Shown here in pieces: positions 45,834 to 53,271 of a stretch of DNA of 64,000 nt. The notes under the pieces were generated by a model. That model was not told the DNA's origin. It did no database searches and saw nothing but the letters and a program-made list of their open reading frames with translations. Source of the DNA: Lachnospiraceae bacterium. Lineage in GTDB: Bacteria > Bacillota > Clostridia > Lachnospirales > Lachnospiraceae. Made by a program: the position numbers and the translations under genes. The first letter of the stretch is position 1; each line of letters starts with the position of its first letter. Location of the stretch: contig JAGAJL010000014.1 of NCBI GenBank assembly GCA_017626095.1, positions 1 to 64,000 of the forward strand, written 5' to 3'.

Positions 45834-45993
45834 GTTGAAAATCTATTACATTATTGGGTGTAATAGGGTGTAAAGCATCTAATTTTGCTTTAACATCATT
45901 GATATTACTAGCTTTTTCTTCAGAAGTTGCATATGGATTAAACGTGTAATACTTCAGATTTGTTTTTGGAGAATGTCCTAAAAGATAGGCTCT
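45808..45993 (-). pseudogene. Tyrosine integrase C-terminal remnant
   Basis: On the minus strand an open stretch reads LATRAYLLGHSPKTNLKYYT, the C-terminal block of tyrosine recombinases (catalytic His in LLGHS, nucleophile Tyr in KYYT), continuing to a stop at 45808. A TGA cuts it off upstream, so it is only the last about 60 residues. Lying between two copies of a tRNA-derived repeat, it is the relic of the element that used tRNA-Leu as its target. Confidence 0.82.
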
Positions 45994-46001
45994 TGTGGCT
46001 A
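45987..46001. repeat. Partial tRNA-Leu repeat, candidate attachment site remnant
   Basis: AGGCTCTTGTGGCTA matches the anticodon-arm segment of tRNA-Leu(AAG) at 45729-45743 with one mismatch. The integrase remnant lies between the two copies, as expected for the ends of an integrated element. Confidence 0.6.
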
Positions 46002-46009
46002 AAATTCAA

Positions 46010-46193
46010 AGGGTTCATTCGCACTTTGGGAAAGCAGGACGGTTTAATTGAAGAATTTGATGCTGTGATTTGGAACAGCCTTGTGCAGGAAGTAATTGTC
46101 AAAGCCAGGGACGATATAGTGTTTAAATTTAATAATGGTTTTGAAGTAATGTGTTTGCTGCTGGAATATGCTAATAAAGGAACTATTATCTAG
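46010..46193 (+). pseudogene. Serine recombinase C-terminal remnant
   Basis: A short open frame ends with GLIEEFDAVIWNSLVQEVIV and DDIVFKFNNGFEV. This matches the C-terminal tail of large serine recombinases (the FDxxLWxxLV and F-F-x-NG pattern). Only about 60 residues remain, with no catalytic domain, so it is a relic of a second integrative element. It has no start codon of its own with a ribosome site. Confidence 0.7.
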
Positions 46194-46259
46194 TAATAGA
46201 TGAGGAAAATTTGGGGAACAGTTTAGTAGGTAATCAAGCAAAGTTCTTTTGCTAAGCGC

Positions 46260-46288
46260 TTGATTGCGGTGAATAATTGTGCTAATAT
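46260..46288 (+). promoter_or_regulatory. Promoter of antitoxin-type RNA copy 1
   Basis: TTGATT at 46260-46265, 17-bp spacer, TAATAT at 46283-46288. The GTGCTAATAT section around the -10 equals that of copy 4 (57.9 kb). Confidence 0.7.
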
Positions 46289-46294
46289 GTGCAT

Positions 46295-46382
46295 ATGATA
46301 TAGATGTAGTGAGCTACATCTTTTGGGCTGGTCGAAAGACCCGGGTCCACCAAACGGCGGGTAAGACACCCGCCATTTTTTA
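46295..46382 (+). ncRNA. Type I antitoxin-like RNA, copy 1 (toxin mostly lost)
   Basis: A short transcript with stems GATGTAG-TGAG-CTACATC and GGTC-GAAA-GACC and a terminator (GGCGGGT 46356-46362, ACCCGCC 46368-46374, six T). On the other strand the following bases spell only the toxin end YKISHKK, with no stop and no N-terminal part. The fold differs from copies 2-5 but the promoter and the toxin tail are alike. Confidence 0.6.
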
Positions 46383-46451
46383 TGTGAAATCTTGTAAAAA
46401 GGAGAGCTTGTAACATATAATCAAATTGAATTAAAAAAGGAGTTGTTTTAA

Positions 46452-46997
46452 ATGGCTCATACCAGTTGTTATAACAAACATGGTATGTGGAATGGGGATG
46501 GGAAACCGGTTGTTTATGCATATAGAATTGGTTTCTTAGTTGAGTATATGAATAGGCATCCGGACTTTAAATTGTGTGTGCCTACAACTGAAAATAAATA
46601 TGGATATGATATATTTGATATAGAAGATGAACTTGCTAGTGAATTTCCCAAGGATAGTCTTGACATCTGGTATTGTGATGAGTGTGGATGCCTGGTTGTT
46701 TTTTATTCGGATTACAGAATTGATTATGAACCGATAAAAGATTTGTCACAGATTTCATATGAAGATATTAAAGAATGGACAGATTATATAGCATGTAGGG
46801 AAAAAGAATTTGAAGAGTTTCAGAACTATTATGAAGAAATGAACCCTGTTAATGCGGCAATGAATTTTCAGTTTAAATGCAGATATAAAGTATCCGTTGA
46901 TATGAAGTATATATATGGTTATGATTCAAATTACAACATAGTGCTCGGATTTGAATTGAAACAAGATAGGGCGTTGAACAAGGATATGCATGTTTAG
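46452..46997 (+). CDS. Hypothetical protein, first copy of a duplicated pair
   Basis: A 181-residue acidic soluble protein of unknown family, 88-90 percent identical by eye to the product of 55751-56296. It has two cysteine-bearing places (HTSCYNKHG; YCDECGCLVVFY), no export signal and no membrane helix. AAAAGGAG lies upstream of ATG. The identity extends through the leader (from about 46387) and past the stop, so a whole cassette was duplicated. Confidence 0.8.
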   Translation: MAHTSCYNKHGMWNGDGKPVVYAYRIGFLVEYMNRHPDFKLCVPTTENKYGYDIFDIEDELASEFPKDSLDIWYCDECGCLVVFYSDYRIDYEPIKDLSQISYEDIKEWTDYIACREKEFEEFQNYYEEMNPVNAAMNFQFKCRYKVSVDMKYIYGYDSNYNIVLGFELKQDRALNKDMHV

Positions 46998-47026
46998 AAC
47001 CATTTGAGAAGTATTAGGAGCGGAAA

Positions 47027-47221
47027 ATGAAACGAGAAAAGATAGCTTGTAATTGCAAAAATATTACTTACGGAATGATTGAGGATGCAATCGCAAATGG
47101 TGCGTCCTCATATGAAGAAGTGGAAGCACAGTTAAAATTTGGGACAGGCTGTGGACAGTGCAAGGAATTTATTCATTTCCTGATTCGGGATATTCTTGAA
47201 GAGCAGGGAAAAGGGTTTTGA
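47027..47221 (+). CDS. BFD-like [2Fe-2S]-binding domain protein
   Basis: A 64-residue protein with the spaced cysteines of bacterioferritin-associated ferredoxin: CNC near residue 8 and CGQC at about 46. The helical BFD pattern ITYGMIEDAIANGASSYEEV follows the first pair. It probably binds a [2Fe-2S] cluster. It follows the 181-residue gene by 29 bases and is missing, except for its tail, in the second cassette. Confidence 0.82.
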   Translation: MKREKIACNCKNITYGMIEDAIANGASSYEEVEAQLKFGTGCGQCKEFIHFLIRDILEEQGKGF

Positions 47222-47249
47222 TAATTTGGTCGGTAATGAAGGAGAATGC

Positions 47250-48335
47250 ATGAGCTTATTGGACGTATTCATTAGGAAAAGAAAAAGTGAAAATGGTAAT
47301 TCATCAGTAATTGAAAATACTTATGAATATTGTCCACGTTGTGATGCAAATTTAACATTGCAGAAAGGATATAGTAATGAACTTCCTTACTGGAGTTGTA
47401 GAGGTTGTGGAGAAATGCTAATTAATCCTGAAATTGATGTGGAAGATGATATTTCATGGATTTGTGATGGCTGCGGTTGCATGCTTAATATACAAGATGA
47501 GTTTTCAAGTGATTGTGGTAAATGGAAATGTACCAAATGTGGATTTGTTAATAAAATAGATGAATCGGAAATGTACTTATCTGAAGATGAATTTCAACAG
47601 AGTCTTCACAATCCATATAAGGGGTTATCTGACGCAGAGGTACTAGAACTTTCAATATATGAAGAAATAGATACAATTGGTGGCAGGTCAGATATTATTC
47701 TGGTAAAGAATCGAGAAAATGAAGAGCTATATGTAAAGAAGATTCTAAAAGATTATGACCTCAGCGTATATAGACATCTTCAAGAAAATTCTGTAGCATT
47801 TATGCCTCGATTAGTGGGTCTATTTGAGGGCAATAATAATCTTGTGATTGTTGAGGAATATATCGAAGGAAGAAGCTTATCTGAAATACTATCTGATGAA
47901 TGTCTATCCATTGAATGCGCAATAGATATCGCAAAGTGCTTATGCAAAATACTGATTGAACTTCATGGAAAGAAGATTATTCATAGAGATATTAAACCGT
48001 CCAATATTATCATAGGAAATGATGGAAAACCATATCTGTTGGATATTAGCGTTGCTAAATGGTATAAGCCGGAAGAAGTGGAGGATACGAAGCTTTATGG
48101 AACACTTTACTATGCAGCGCCAGAACAGTTTGGATATGGATTTTCGGCATCTTCAGAAAAAACGGATATTTATGCAGTAGGGATTCTTCTTAATGTCATG
48201 ATAACTGGTAAACTACCTAAGGAAGAAAGAGTAACAGGTGCGGTATGGAATATTATTGAGAAATGTATTAGTTTAGAACCGGAGAAACGTTATTCTTCGG
48301 CTGAGCTAATTGATGCTCTTGAAAGGATTGGATAG
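47250..48335 (+). CDS. Ser/Thr protein kinase with N-terminal zinc ribbons
   Basis: A 361-residue kinase. Two zinc ribbons lie at the front: CPRC with CRGC, then CDGC with CTKC (residues about 28-107). The kinase domain keeps the beta-strand Lys (LYVKKIL), the catalytic loop HRDIKPSNI (about residue 245), the metal Asp in LLDIS (DFG is DIS) and an APEQFGYG segment. The core looks catalytically complete, with a poorly conserved glycine loop. GGAG precedes ATG 47250. Its partner gene follows 5 bases downstream. Target unknown. Confidence 0.88.
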   Translation: MSLLDVFIRKRKSENGNSSVIENTYEYCPRCDANLTLQKGYSNELPYWSCRGCGEMLINPEIDVEDDISWICDGCGCMLNIQDEFSSDCGKWKCTKCGFVNKIDESEMYLSEDEFQQSLHNPYKGLSDAEVLELSIYEEIDTIGGRSDIILVKNRENEELYVKKILKDYDLSVYRHLQENSVAFMPRLVGLFEGNNNLVIVEEYIEGRSLSEILSDECLSIECAIDIAKCLCKILIELHGKKIIHRDIKPSNIIIGNDGKPYLLDISVAKWYKPEEVEDTKLYGTLYYAAPEQFGYGFSASSEKTDIYAVGILLNVMITGKLPKEERVTGAVWNIIEKCISLEPEKRYSSAELIDALERIG

Positions 48336-48340
48336 ATGCG

Positions 48341-48790
48341 ATGCAGGAAAAAAGTACAGATGAGATTGAGAAACTTCTTGAAAGTATGAAGCCAAATCAA
48401 TTGGATGTTTTTTATAAAGAAAATGATAAGTATATGGATGATGACAAAAAAGCATTTTATTATTACATGAAAAATACTTTAGAATCAAAAAATATTTTTT
48501 TAAAGGACATGTATATTTTTGCAGGATTATCTGAGACTTATGGAGAAAAAATAATTAGAATGGAGAAACATACAAAGGATAGAAATTTGATTATTCGATT
48601 GTGTGTTGCCGGTCATTTTTCCTTAGTTGAAGTGAATAAAGCACTTAAGCTATATGGCATGAATACACTTTATGCAAAGGATAAGAGAGATGCTTGTCTT
48701 ATAGTGGCAATAAATAATAGAATATATGATTTTGGTATTATTGATAGCATGATGGAAAAACAGGGATTACAGAAATTATCAGCAGAATAA
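48341..48790 (+). CDS. Small HTH-like partner of the kinase
   Basis: A 149-residue helical protein. A helix-turn-helix-like section reads NIFLKDMYIFAGLSETYGEK, and a second motif, LYAKDKRDACLIVAINNRIY, is shared. It is related over its length to the protein at 53272, which lies beside another kinase gene. So kinase plus partner form a repeated two-gene module. It begins five bases after the kinase stop; a ribosome site is weak, implying coupling. Confidence 0.78.
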   Translation: MQEKSTDEIEKLLESMKPNQLDVFYKENDKYMDDDKKAFYYYMKNTLESKNIFLKDMYIFAGLSETYGEKIIRMEKHTKDRNLIIRLCVAGHFSLVEVNKALKLYGMNTLYAKDKRDACLIVAINNRIYDFGIIDSMMEKQGLQKLSAE

Positions 48791-48801
48791 TAATTGATTT
48801 A

Positions 48802-48830
48802 TATCCTCACCTTTTTGGTGAGGATATTTC
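48802..48830 (+). terminator. Rho-independent terminator of the kinase module
   Basis: TATCCTCACC and GGTGAGGATA form a perfect 10-bp stem around TTTTT, followed by TTTCTTTG. Confidence 0.8.
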
Positions 48831-48963
48831 TTTGACTACAGTGATATTCTTATATAAGTGATAAGAATGTTTGCACTGCGTAAGAAAAAGTTATTTAAGT
48901 ATTAGTAGTGCAGATAACAAGAGGCTGCAAACAAATTGTATTTAATATCTGGAGGAAAAAGTT

Positions 48964-49176
48964 ATGGGATATGTATGGGAAATAATATTTAGTGACGGTG
49001 AATCAGTTCTTTCTAATAAAGTAATTGAAAAAGTGTATGATACATATAAAGAGGCAGAAGAAGCTGGTAAGTTTTTTGGCTCGTGTTATTATAAAGGAAA
49101 AAAATACATTGAAGAAGAAACAGATTTTGAAGCAAGTGATGCAATAATAGAAGAAATAAAAATAGTTCATATTTGA
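48964..49176 (+). CDS. Small hypothetical protein
   Basis: A 70-residue acidic protein (starts MGYVWEIIFSDGE), with a single cysteine and no membrane segment. GGAGG precedes ATG. It stands between the kinase module and the ExbB-like gene. No family recognised. Confidence 0.7.
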   Translation: MGYVWEIIFSDGESVLSNKVIEKVYDTYKEAEEAGKFFGSCYYKGKKYIEEETDFEASDAIIEEIKIVHI

Positions 49177-49369
49177 AAATAGAAAGTATCTTTTTCATAT
49201 TAAACTTCATATTGATATTCCTTGTTCGTGCGCGTAAAATGATAATTAGTAATAATTTGTTTGAATAAGACGACTATATGACAATCAAAGAAGCAACTGA
49301 GAATGGAAATTATCTGTTCTCAGAATATGGAAAATATGCTTCTGAATAATTTTGCTGAGGAAGAGATAA

Positions 49370-49873
49370 ATGAATTTACTGGAACAGGTTGTGAGTATAT
49401 TAATAGAGAATTTTTTGGGGTTGGATATGATTATTATAGGATTAGCAGTTGCTAATGCATTGTTCTTCTATCTGCCAACAAAAATAAATACTGATAAGAT
49501 TTATTCTCATTTCAATAAAACGGATAAGACGAGCAATCTGAATAATTATTCAAAAAAGGCATTTGGCATTTTACCGAAGGAAGAAAAATTAAGTGTGGAT
49601 AAGCTTCTTGATTATCGAGAAAAAATGAATAAATCATATTCTTATTTTTCGAATATTTCAACTATGTTTCCTTTGTTTGGAATGTTAGGAACAGTTATGT
49701 CTTTGATGCCAATTGTGGGAAGTGCGGATGCGAATTTTTTTGAAGCATTAACATCTACATTCTGGGGAATTGTGTTTGCTATTATTTTCAAGGCTTTGGA
49801 TGCAGGAATATCATATAAAATAGACGATAATGAAAAACATATGGATTATTTCTTTAATCCAAGTAATATGTGA
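49370..49873 (+). CDS. MotA/TolQ/ExbB-like proton channel protein
   Basis: A 167-residue protein with three membrane segments (about residues 16-35, 90-112 and 125-147). The family core reads MFPLFGMLGTVMSLMPIVG and STFWGIVFAIIFKAL. In this superfamily a five-subunit ring uses proton flow to move a partner dimer. GAGGAAG precedes ATG. The next gene starts 8 bases after the stop and encodes the expected partner type. Confidence 0.85.
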   Translation: MNLLEQVVSILIENFLGLDMIIIGLAVANALFFYLPTKINTDKIYSHFNKTDKTSNLNNYSKKAFGILPKEEKLSVDKLLDYREKMNKSYSYFSNISTMFPLFGMLGTVMSLMPIVGSADANFFEALTSTFWGIVFAIIFKALDAGISYKIDDNEKHMDYFFNPSNM

Positions 49874-49880
49874 GGTATGT

Positions 49881-50549
49881 ATGAAAAAAAGAAACTTGAT
49901 TCTTGATTTTACTTCACTTTTAGATGTTATTATGATTATTCTATTTGCTGTTTTGTCTCAACAAAAAGGGGCATTTAATGAGCAGACAAAGCAACTTGAA
50001 AATGTGCAGGAACAATATGAAAGTCAAATTGAGGTATATGAAGAACTTGCCAGTGAAAACATTGAACTTACGGATCGAATAAGTGAACTGGAAGAAGAAA
50101 CAAAGGAACTTCGGTATGCTGCCGGAAGGTACGGAAGTACTGACAGAGAACAAACATATGATGATGTGATGGGTGAACTAATCACTATTAAATTACTAAT
50201 TGGTACACATATTAATGAAAATACAAATAGTTCTGAAGCAGAGATAAGTGTTTTTATGAAAGAAAATTCCGATGAGGAAATTGTAGTTGATAAGTTTGTT
50301 ATTTCGCATGATACTGGGTTGGATGATGAGCAAAGAAAGCAGGCGATTTCAAAAGCAAAGAATGATTTTACGAATACTTTGTATGAGTTATTGCTTGAGC
50401 GCGAAGGTGAATTATTCTTATTTACAATCGAATACAATTATGATGATCCGGCAGTATCATCAAAAGATTTTGAAATAATAGAGTATTCAATCAATGAGTT
50501 AGGCAGAAAGTTAGATAAAAAGTGCTATATCGAAAAAGTGAAAAAATGA
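49881..50549 (+). CDS. ExbD/MotB-like single-pass protein with coiled coil
   Basis: A 222-residue protein: one N-terminal helix with LDFTSLLDVIMIILFAVLSQ (the LDV Asp in the position of the proton-path Asp of ExbD/MotB), then a coiled coil (about residues 30-85) and a mixed C-terminal domain. No OmpA-like peptidoglycan-binding motif is seen, so it is not a standard MotB or ZorB. ATG 49881 has GTGAGG before it. It overlaps the following gene's frame by four bases. Confidence 0.82.
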   Translation: MKKRNLILDFTSLLDVIMIILFAVLSQQKGAFNEQTKQLENVQEQYESQIEVYEELASENIELTDRISELEEETKELRYAAGRYGSTDREQTYDDVMGELITIKLLIGTHINENTNSSEAEISVFMKENSDEEIVVDKFVISHDTGLDDEQRKQAISKAKNDFTNTLYELLLEREGELFLFTIEYNYDDPAVSSKDFEIIEYSINELGRKLDKKCYIEKVKK

Positions 50550-50566
50550 TATACGGGGGATATGAA

Positions 50567-50980
50567 ATGATGTGCTCAAAAATGAAAAATGCTGGAAATG
50601 ATTTAATAAAATTATTGATTGGTATCGCTGTGCTGGTTATTGTCGCTTTGCTTATTATTCTTTTATTTAAAGGATTTGGATTCGGCTTTGGAAAAGGAAA
50701 TGGCGAAGGCGATGGTACCGGAAATGCTGTTGAAACAATGGCACAAAATAGCGATAATATTGAAGAACAAGAAGAGAATGATGTATTAACTATTGAAGTA
50801 AAAGAAAACAAGTATTATGTAGATGATAAAGCGGTTACGATATCAGAAATAAAAGAGCTTTGTACAAATGGCGATGTTAAGGAGCCGATTTTCATAATAA
50901 ATAATTATGCGTCTGCGAAAGAATGGGATGCATTAAAAGATTGTTTAGGAGAACTTAATGTCTCGTTTCAAGAGAAGTAA
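50567..50980 (+). CDS. Second ExbD-like membrane protein
   Basis: A 137-residue protein with one membrane helix (about residues 15-33), a Gly-rich linker (GFGFGFGKGNGEGDGTGN), and a small domain with the ExbD/TolR-like strand pattern ENKYYVDDKAVTISEIKELC. No membrane-embedded Asp is present. GGGGGA precedes ATG 50567; an ATG at 50546 overlaps the preceding stop. It is a third component of the ExbB/ExbD-like cluster. Confidence 0.7.
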   Translation: MMCSKMKNAGNDLIKLLIGIAVLVIVALLIILLFKGFGFGFGKGNGEGDGTGNAVETMAQNSDNIEEQEENDVLTIEVKENKYYVDDKAVTISEIKELCTNGDVKEPIFIINNYASAKEWDALKDCLGELNVSFQEK

Positions 50981-51092
50981 AGAAATAGCTAATTACACAT
51001 GTCAATACGGAGATAAGAAATGCTGCAAAGATTCCACGGAAATTGCTGGTAGGTGGATTTTAGAATCGTTTGTATGTGCGAGGAAAACTGAA

Positions 51093-51461
51093 ATGTCTGA
51101 TAAACTAAAAGCAAGAGCAAAGCAATTAAAGAATGATGTTCCTACTGTTTTTTTATCGCTTAAGGATAAGGATACGCCTGTTGTTGCAAAAATAGTTGCT
51201 GCTATTACAGTTGCATATGCTTTATCCCCGATAGATTTGATCCCGGATTTTGTACCGGTACTCGGTTATCTGGATGATGTCATTTTACTTCCCGCATTAA
51301 TCGCATGGACGATTCGGTTGATACCGAAAGACATCTGGGAAAAAAATAAACAAAATGCAGAAGATATGTGGAAGGATGGACGACCAAAGAAATGGTTCTG
51401 TGCTATTCCGATAATTCTTTTGTGGGTTTTGATAATTTGGTTGATAATGAAGGCTGTTTGA
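51093..51461 (+). CDS. DUF1232 (YkvA-like) membrane protein
   Basis: About 122 residues with the DUF1232 core (VAYALSPIDLIPDFVPVLGY followed by LDDVILLPALI) and a final hydrophobic helix. ATG 51093 (GAGGA upstream) matches the usual family start. A longer in-frame reading from 50958 has AGGAG upstream, would overlap the previous gene by 23 bases and would add a cysteine-rich 45-residue leader. Function unknown. Confidence 0.85.
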   Translation: MSDKLKARAKQLKNDVPTVFLSLKDKDTPVVAKIVAAITVAYALSPIDLIPDFVPVLGYLDDVILLPALIAWTIRLIPKDIWEKNKQNAEDMWKDGRPKKWFCAIPIILLWVLIIWLIMKAV

Positions 51462-51470
51462 TGGGAAGAA

Positions 51471-51517
51471 TATCGTATCATAATAGTAATTTTATCGTAT
51501 CATAATAGTAATTTTAT
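51471..51517. repeat. 24-bp tandem repeat
   Basis: TATCGTATCATAATAGTAAT plus TTTA occurs twice in tandem, ending one base before the TTGACG -35 of antitoxin copy 2. An A/T-rich upstream element is possible. Confidence 0.7.
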
Positions 51518-51545
51518 TTGACGAAATAAGATAAAGTGCTATAAT
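51518..51545 (+). promoter_or_regulatory. Promoter of antitoxin RNA copy 2
   Basis: TTGACG at 51518-51523, 16-bp spacer, consensus TATAAT at 51540-51545. The same spacer and -35 appear in copy 5, and with changes in copy 3. Confidence 0.82.
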
Positions 51546-51550
51546 ATAAT

Positions 51551-51638
51551 CACAAAGGCATTACCGATAGACGGTTGCCCCAAATATAGTAATTAAAAAA
51601 TAATCGCTAGTTTGTTAGGCTCGGCGATTATTTTTTAT
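51551..51638 (+). ncRNA. Type I antitoxin RNA, copy 2 (complete locus)
   Basis: An RNA of about 85 bases. It contains TACCGATAGACGGTTGCCCC near its 5' end and ends at a terminator (ATAATCGC 51600-51607, GCGATTAT 51624-51631, T-run). The same hairpin works on both strands, since the other side has A6 before it. The 3' end overlaps the last codon and stop of the convergent 28-residue toxin ORF. Antisense control is inferred from this layout, which matches par/Fst and txpA/ratA loci. Confidence 0.78.
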
Positions 51639-51714
51639 GTGAAATCTTGTAAACAAGACCGATGATAGTGACAATGAGTATTCCAAGCTGGAATAAAGCA
51701 TCATATGTAACCAT
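51628..51714 (-). CDS. Type I toxin, 28-residue hydrophobic peptide
   Basis: The minus strand encodes MVTYDALFQLGILIVTIIGL followed by VYKISHKK. It has one membrane helix (residues about 7-23) and a basic tail, like small holin-like toxins of Firmicutes. AGAGGG lies 10 bases before ATG. The 5' leader holds CCCTCT that can pair with this site. The stop lies in the terminator shared with the antitoxin RNA. Too short for usual gene calls, its reading is supported by the second intact copy. Confidence 0.78.
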   Translation of the reverse strand: MVTYDALFQLGILIVTIIGLVYKISHKK

Positions 51715-51760
51715 GGCATCACCCTCTTTCATAAAGTCAGAGGGACACATGCCCTCTGCT

Positions 51761-51780
51761 GAGGGCAACCGCCTACCGTG
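51761..51780 (-). promoter_or_regulatory. Inverted copy of the antitoxin 5' motif in the toxin leader
   Basis: Read on the minus strand, CACGGTAGGCGGTTGCCCTC closely matches the antitoxin start CCGATAGACGGTTGCCCC. A hairpin TGCCCTC-AGCA-GAGGGCA follows. The toxin promoter could include TATTAT (51785-51790, minus), without a clear -35. Confidence 0.6.
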
Positions 51781-51922
51781 TCTGATAATACCTTTGCTTA
51801 AACTAAATTATAGTAATAAGTGCTCGAAAAATCAACATGGCATTTTGAACAAATAATTCTATGTGATGTCGAGACAACAAATGCTGGTAACGGATATAAT
51901 GGTCTAAAATTCGTAGGCATTT

Positions 51923-51996
51923 ATATATACGAGTCATCTTTTGAAGGAGCCTAAAATAGAACAGTTTATTGTGAATCTGGATATTTCCGGTTTGTA
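51923..51996 (+). pseudogene. 3' end of a second AAA+/DUF4143 ATPase gene
   Basis: The bases here match the last 75 bases of the ATPase gene at 57788-57861, with few differences, including the end KEPKIEQ and DISGL and the stop TAG. No upstream part of the gene remains. The match runs on about 25 bases past the stop. Confidence 0.85.
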
Positions 51997-52018
51997 GATA
52001 TTTATGAGATTATTTACA

Positions 52019-52056
52019 CCAAGGAGCAGTCTTATGTCTGCTCCTTGGTATTTTTA
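52019..52056 (+). terminator. Rho-independent terminator
   Basis: Perfect 11-bp stem CCAAGGAGCAG to CTGCTCCTTGG (52019-52029 with 52038-52048) and TATTTTT. Confidence 0.88.
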
Positions 52057-52130
52057 TGTGCATTATGACAAAATTCAAATTCTGCCACCGCTAAGGTGGT
52101 AACGCCTGTACCTCAAATTTGATATAATGA

Positions 52131-53213
52131 TTATGAAATGATGGAAACAATAAGAACCATTATAGTCATAAACGCAAAGAAAATGAGTACATCAAAAAGT
52201 AGGACAGCCAATATCCTAAGCGGAAGTTTCTTGGTCCGGCAGGGAGGAAACTGTGACTGGACATTTCTATAATTTGCTGTACAAAAAATAATGGAAAGAA
52301 TCATCAGTAAACAAAAGATTCTCTCGAAAAGCAATGCCGCAGGTGTAGTGTCTTCTACCTCTAAGGTAAGGCATAACCAAAAGAGAAAAGCATAACCGGC
52401 CCCGGATAAAAGCATATTAATCGGGGATAATTTTTGAAATCCCGGCGGAAGATAACTCGTCCAGGAAGGTAATTTGCCGGCAGGTTCCATTGAAGTAGAT
52501 TCGTTTTTGCAAAGGATGCGGAGGATGGAATTTACATCTTTGTATCTTTCGCTTGCGTTTAACTTAGTACATTTTGTAATAATGGAAGTAAACTCATTCT
52601 TTTGCCTGCTTTCAAGATATGCCGGGCAAGAAGTCAGCTCCTTTAGCAGCATGCCGATTGCATAAATATCCGTCTGGGTTGTGGAAACACCAAATCCATA
52701 TTGTTCCGGGGCAGCATAGCCTTTGGTGCCTAATAAAGTGGTGTCTTCTTCCTTGTAGTCAGAGTGATATTTTGCGGCATTAAAATCCAAAAGGAATAGT
52801 TCACCGGAAGGTGAAAGGATGATATTTGATGGTTTAATGTCGCGATGAATGATGGAAGGAACGCAATCGTGAAGTTCTTTTACAATGGTGCAGAGTTGAA
52901 TTGCGATATCCCGTATTTTTTCATTTGAAAAAGACATGTTGCTTTCCAATAGTTGCTCCATCGTATCACCGGAAATGTATTCTTCGATAATGTATAATTG
53001 GTTTACTTCCTCATACACTTCATAAATCCTTGGAGTATGGGGAATGGGATTGTTGCGAAGATGTTCATAGACGGACTTATTGTATATATCTAAAATTTTT
53101 TTAATATAAATCTTATTTGTTTCCATGTGCTGAACAACATATATTTTATGTGCTTCGCTAATGGTAGCAATCGGTTTGTAAAATGATATGGATAACCTCG
53201 ATTCAATATCCAT
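52131..53213 (-). CDS. Membrane Ser/Thr protein kinase
   Basis: A 360-residue kinase. The domain keeps Lys in IYIKKIL (about 39), the catalytic loop HRDIKPSNI (123-131), DFN in the DFG place (143-145), and APEQYGFGVS. The C-terminal 100 residues hold about three membrane helices. The start ATG 53213 has AAAGGGTGG; a GTG nine bases earlier is in frame. It is transcribed divergently from its small partner at 53272. Similar to the kinase at 47250 in the catalytic part. Confidence 0.88.
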   Translation of the reverse strand: MDIESRLSISFYKPIATISEAHKIYVVQHMETNKIYIKKILDIYNKSVYEHLRNNPIPHTPRIYEVYEEVNQLYIIEEYISGDTMEQLLESNMSFSNEKIRDIAIQLCTIVKELHDCVPSIIHRDIKPSNIILSPSGELFLLDFNAAKYHSDYKEEDTTLLGTKGYAAPEQYGFGVSTTQTDIYAIGMLLKELTSCPAYLESRQKNEFTSIITKCTKLNASERYKDVNSILRILCKNESTSMEPAGKLPSWTSYLPPGFQKLSPINMLLSGAGYAFLFWLCLTLEVEDTTPAALLFERIFCLLMILSIIFCTANYRNVQSQFPPCRTKKLPLRILAVLLFDVLIFFAFMTIMVLIVSIIS

Positions 53214-53271
53214 AGTATCCACCCTTTCTCGTTACGTATACGAATTCATTATAGCAGAGGAGCAAGAAAGA
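53214..53271. promoter_or_regulatory. 58-bp divergent promoter region of kinase and partner
   Basis: Only 58 bases separate the two start codons. They include CGTATACG, a perfect 8-base palindrome (about 53239-53246), in the middle. Any factor bound there could control both genes. -35 and -10 boxes are not clear; TTCATTATAG near 53250 could supply a -10. Confidence 0.55.

Noticed and set aside
45960..46193. A complete 77-residue protein
   Set aside because: Only its C-terminal part matches a serine recombinase tail and no ribosome site is present, so I call it a relic.
49278..49349. 23-codon ORF (MTIKEATENGNYLF) before the ExbB-like gene
   Set aside because: No ribosome site and no conserved partner; too short to support.
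49370..50549. Zorya defence system (ZorA/ZorB)
   Set aside because: The ZorB-like protein lacks an OmpA-type domain, and no ZorC, ZorD or ZorE is adjacent; I keep the broader ExbB/ExbD call.
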